From: Siphonodentalium dalli
Taxonomy: Eukaryota; Mollusca; Scaphopoda; Gadilida; Siphonodentaliidae
Direction: 5' to 3'
NCBI GenBank assembly: GCA_032622095.1
Contig: CP136069.1
Location: 190,207,122-190,271,121 of the forward strand
DNA length: 64,000 nt
The notes below the pieces were generated by a model. That model was given only the letters and a program-made list of their open reading frames with translations. It searched no databases and had not been told where the DNA came from. Shown here one piece after another: positions 63,799-64,000 of the stretch (within the stretch, counting starts at the first letter, position 1; each line of letters begins with the position of its first letter). The position numbers and the translations under genes were made by a program.

Positions 63799-64000
63799 AC
63801 CCTGTGCCAATGCATTCTCTTATATATGTGAGTCGACCATAGGTCACCTCGCATATATAAGAGAATGCATTGGCTTAACAATTTTTTATCATGTTTTTTA
63901 AATAAATGTTTCTTACAATTTTTAGGACATAAAATAAAAAAACATCCATTACCCTGCAGGGAGCCCCACACATATATAGAAGCACATAGAAGAGTGTCGT
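63799..64000 (+). mobile_element. Paired-hairpin MITE family H, type A, at window edge
   Basis: One complete type A hairpin (about 63807-63873), then the spacer (AACATTTCTTACAA-like) and a remnant of a second hairpin (GGGAGCCCCACACATATATA). The TIR and TTAA are not visible. Confidence 0.7.

Overview
This looks like 64 kb of AT-rich nuclear DNA from an invertebrate animal, most likely a lophotrochozoan and probably a bivalve mollusc. The reasons are introns with canonical GT/AG ends, metazoan VPS28 exons, tRNA-derived SINEs with ATCA tails, a BEL/Pao gag fragment, and repeats ending in CGTCCGTCC or CGGACGGACAGAC runs of a kind common in bivalves. The species assignment is inference; the gene and repeat structure is read directly. 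There is no bacterial-style gene content, and nearly all ORFs longer than 60 codons are by-products of repeats.

Genes: (1) The last two coding exons of VPS28 (ESCRT-I) lie on the minus strand at 61517-61608 and 55424-55544, separated by a 5972 bp intron filled with transposons and minisatellites. Upstream exons lie beyond the right edge. (2) Two phase-compatible minus-strand exons at 44472-44533 and 41238-41813 form the 3' end of an unrecognised Lys/Ser-rich protein. (3) A weaker candidate terminal exon lies on the plus strand at 50535-50630. (4) A broken, partly inverted BEL/Pao retrotransposon (LTR, gag start, triple zinc-knuckle region) lies beside a 100-N assembly gap at 46118-47062.

The rest is repeats, which can be resolved into families with definable ends. 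TTAA-flanked (piggyBac-like) miniature elements form four families: H (paired 67-bp hairpins, about 15 elements), P, R and S. hAT-type elements with 8-bp target duplications form family G (four insertions with exact duplications) and a separate 1137-bp element at 57525. Q is a TA-flanked mariner-like palindrome. Two elements have GGCC ends and TTA target sites (44598, 53210). There are also two tRNA-SINEs, the AGCTCAAC and TGTCCCC hairpin-headed repeat families, and several further inverted repeats.

Layout: 1-7.5 kb, copy 1 of a duplicated segment, a nested insertion, and a minisatellite that switches orientation. 7.5-15.2 kb, SINEs and families G, S and H. 15.3-18.2 kb, copy 2 of the duplicated segment and element E. 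18.57-22.86 kb, a 50-bp satellite of about 86 units with higher-order structure. 23-41 kb, a dense field of nested MITEs and short tandem arrays. 41-47 kb, the unknown gene and the retroelement. 47-55 kb, an inverted repeat, the candidate exon and more MITEs. 55-61.6 kb, the VPS28 3' end. 61.6-64 kb, repeats.

The main pattern is how the repeats interact. TTAA elements insert into the TTAA of other TTAA elements so that neighbours share one target site. A SINE sits in the loop of a palindrome. Minisatellites grow out of transposon ends. Hairpin families keep their stem pairing while the stem sequence changes. Insertions reach to within about 15-30 bp of coding exons.
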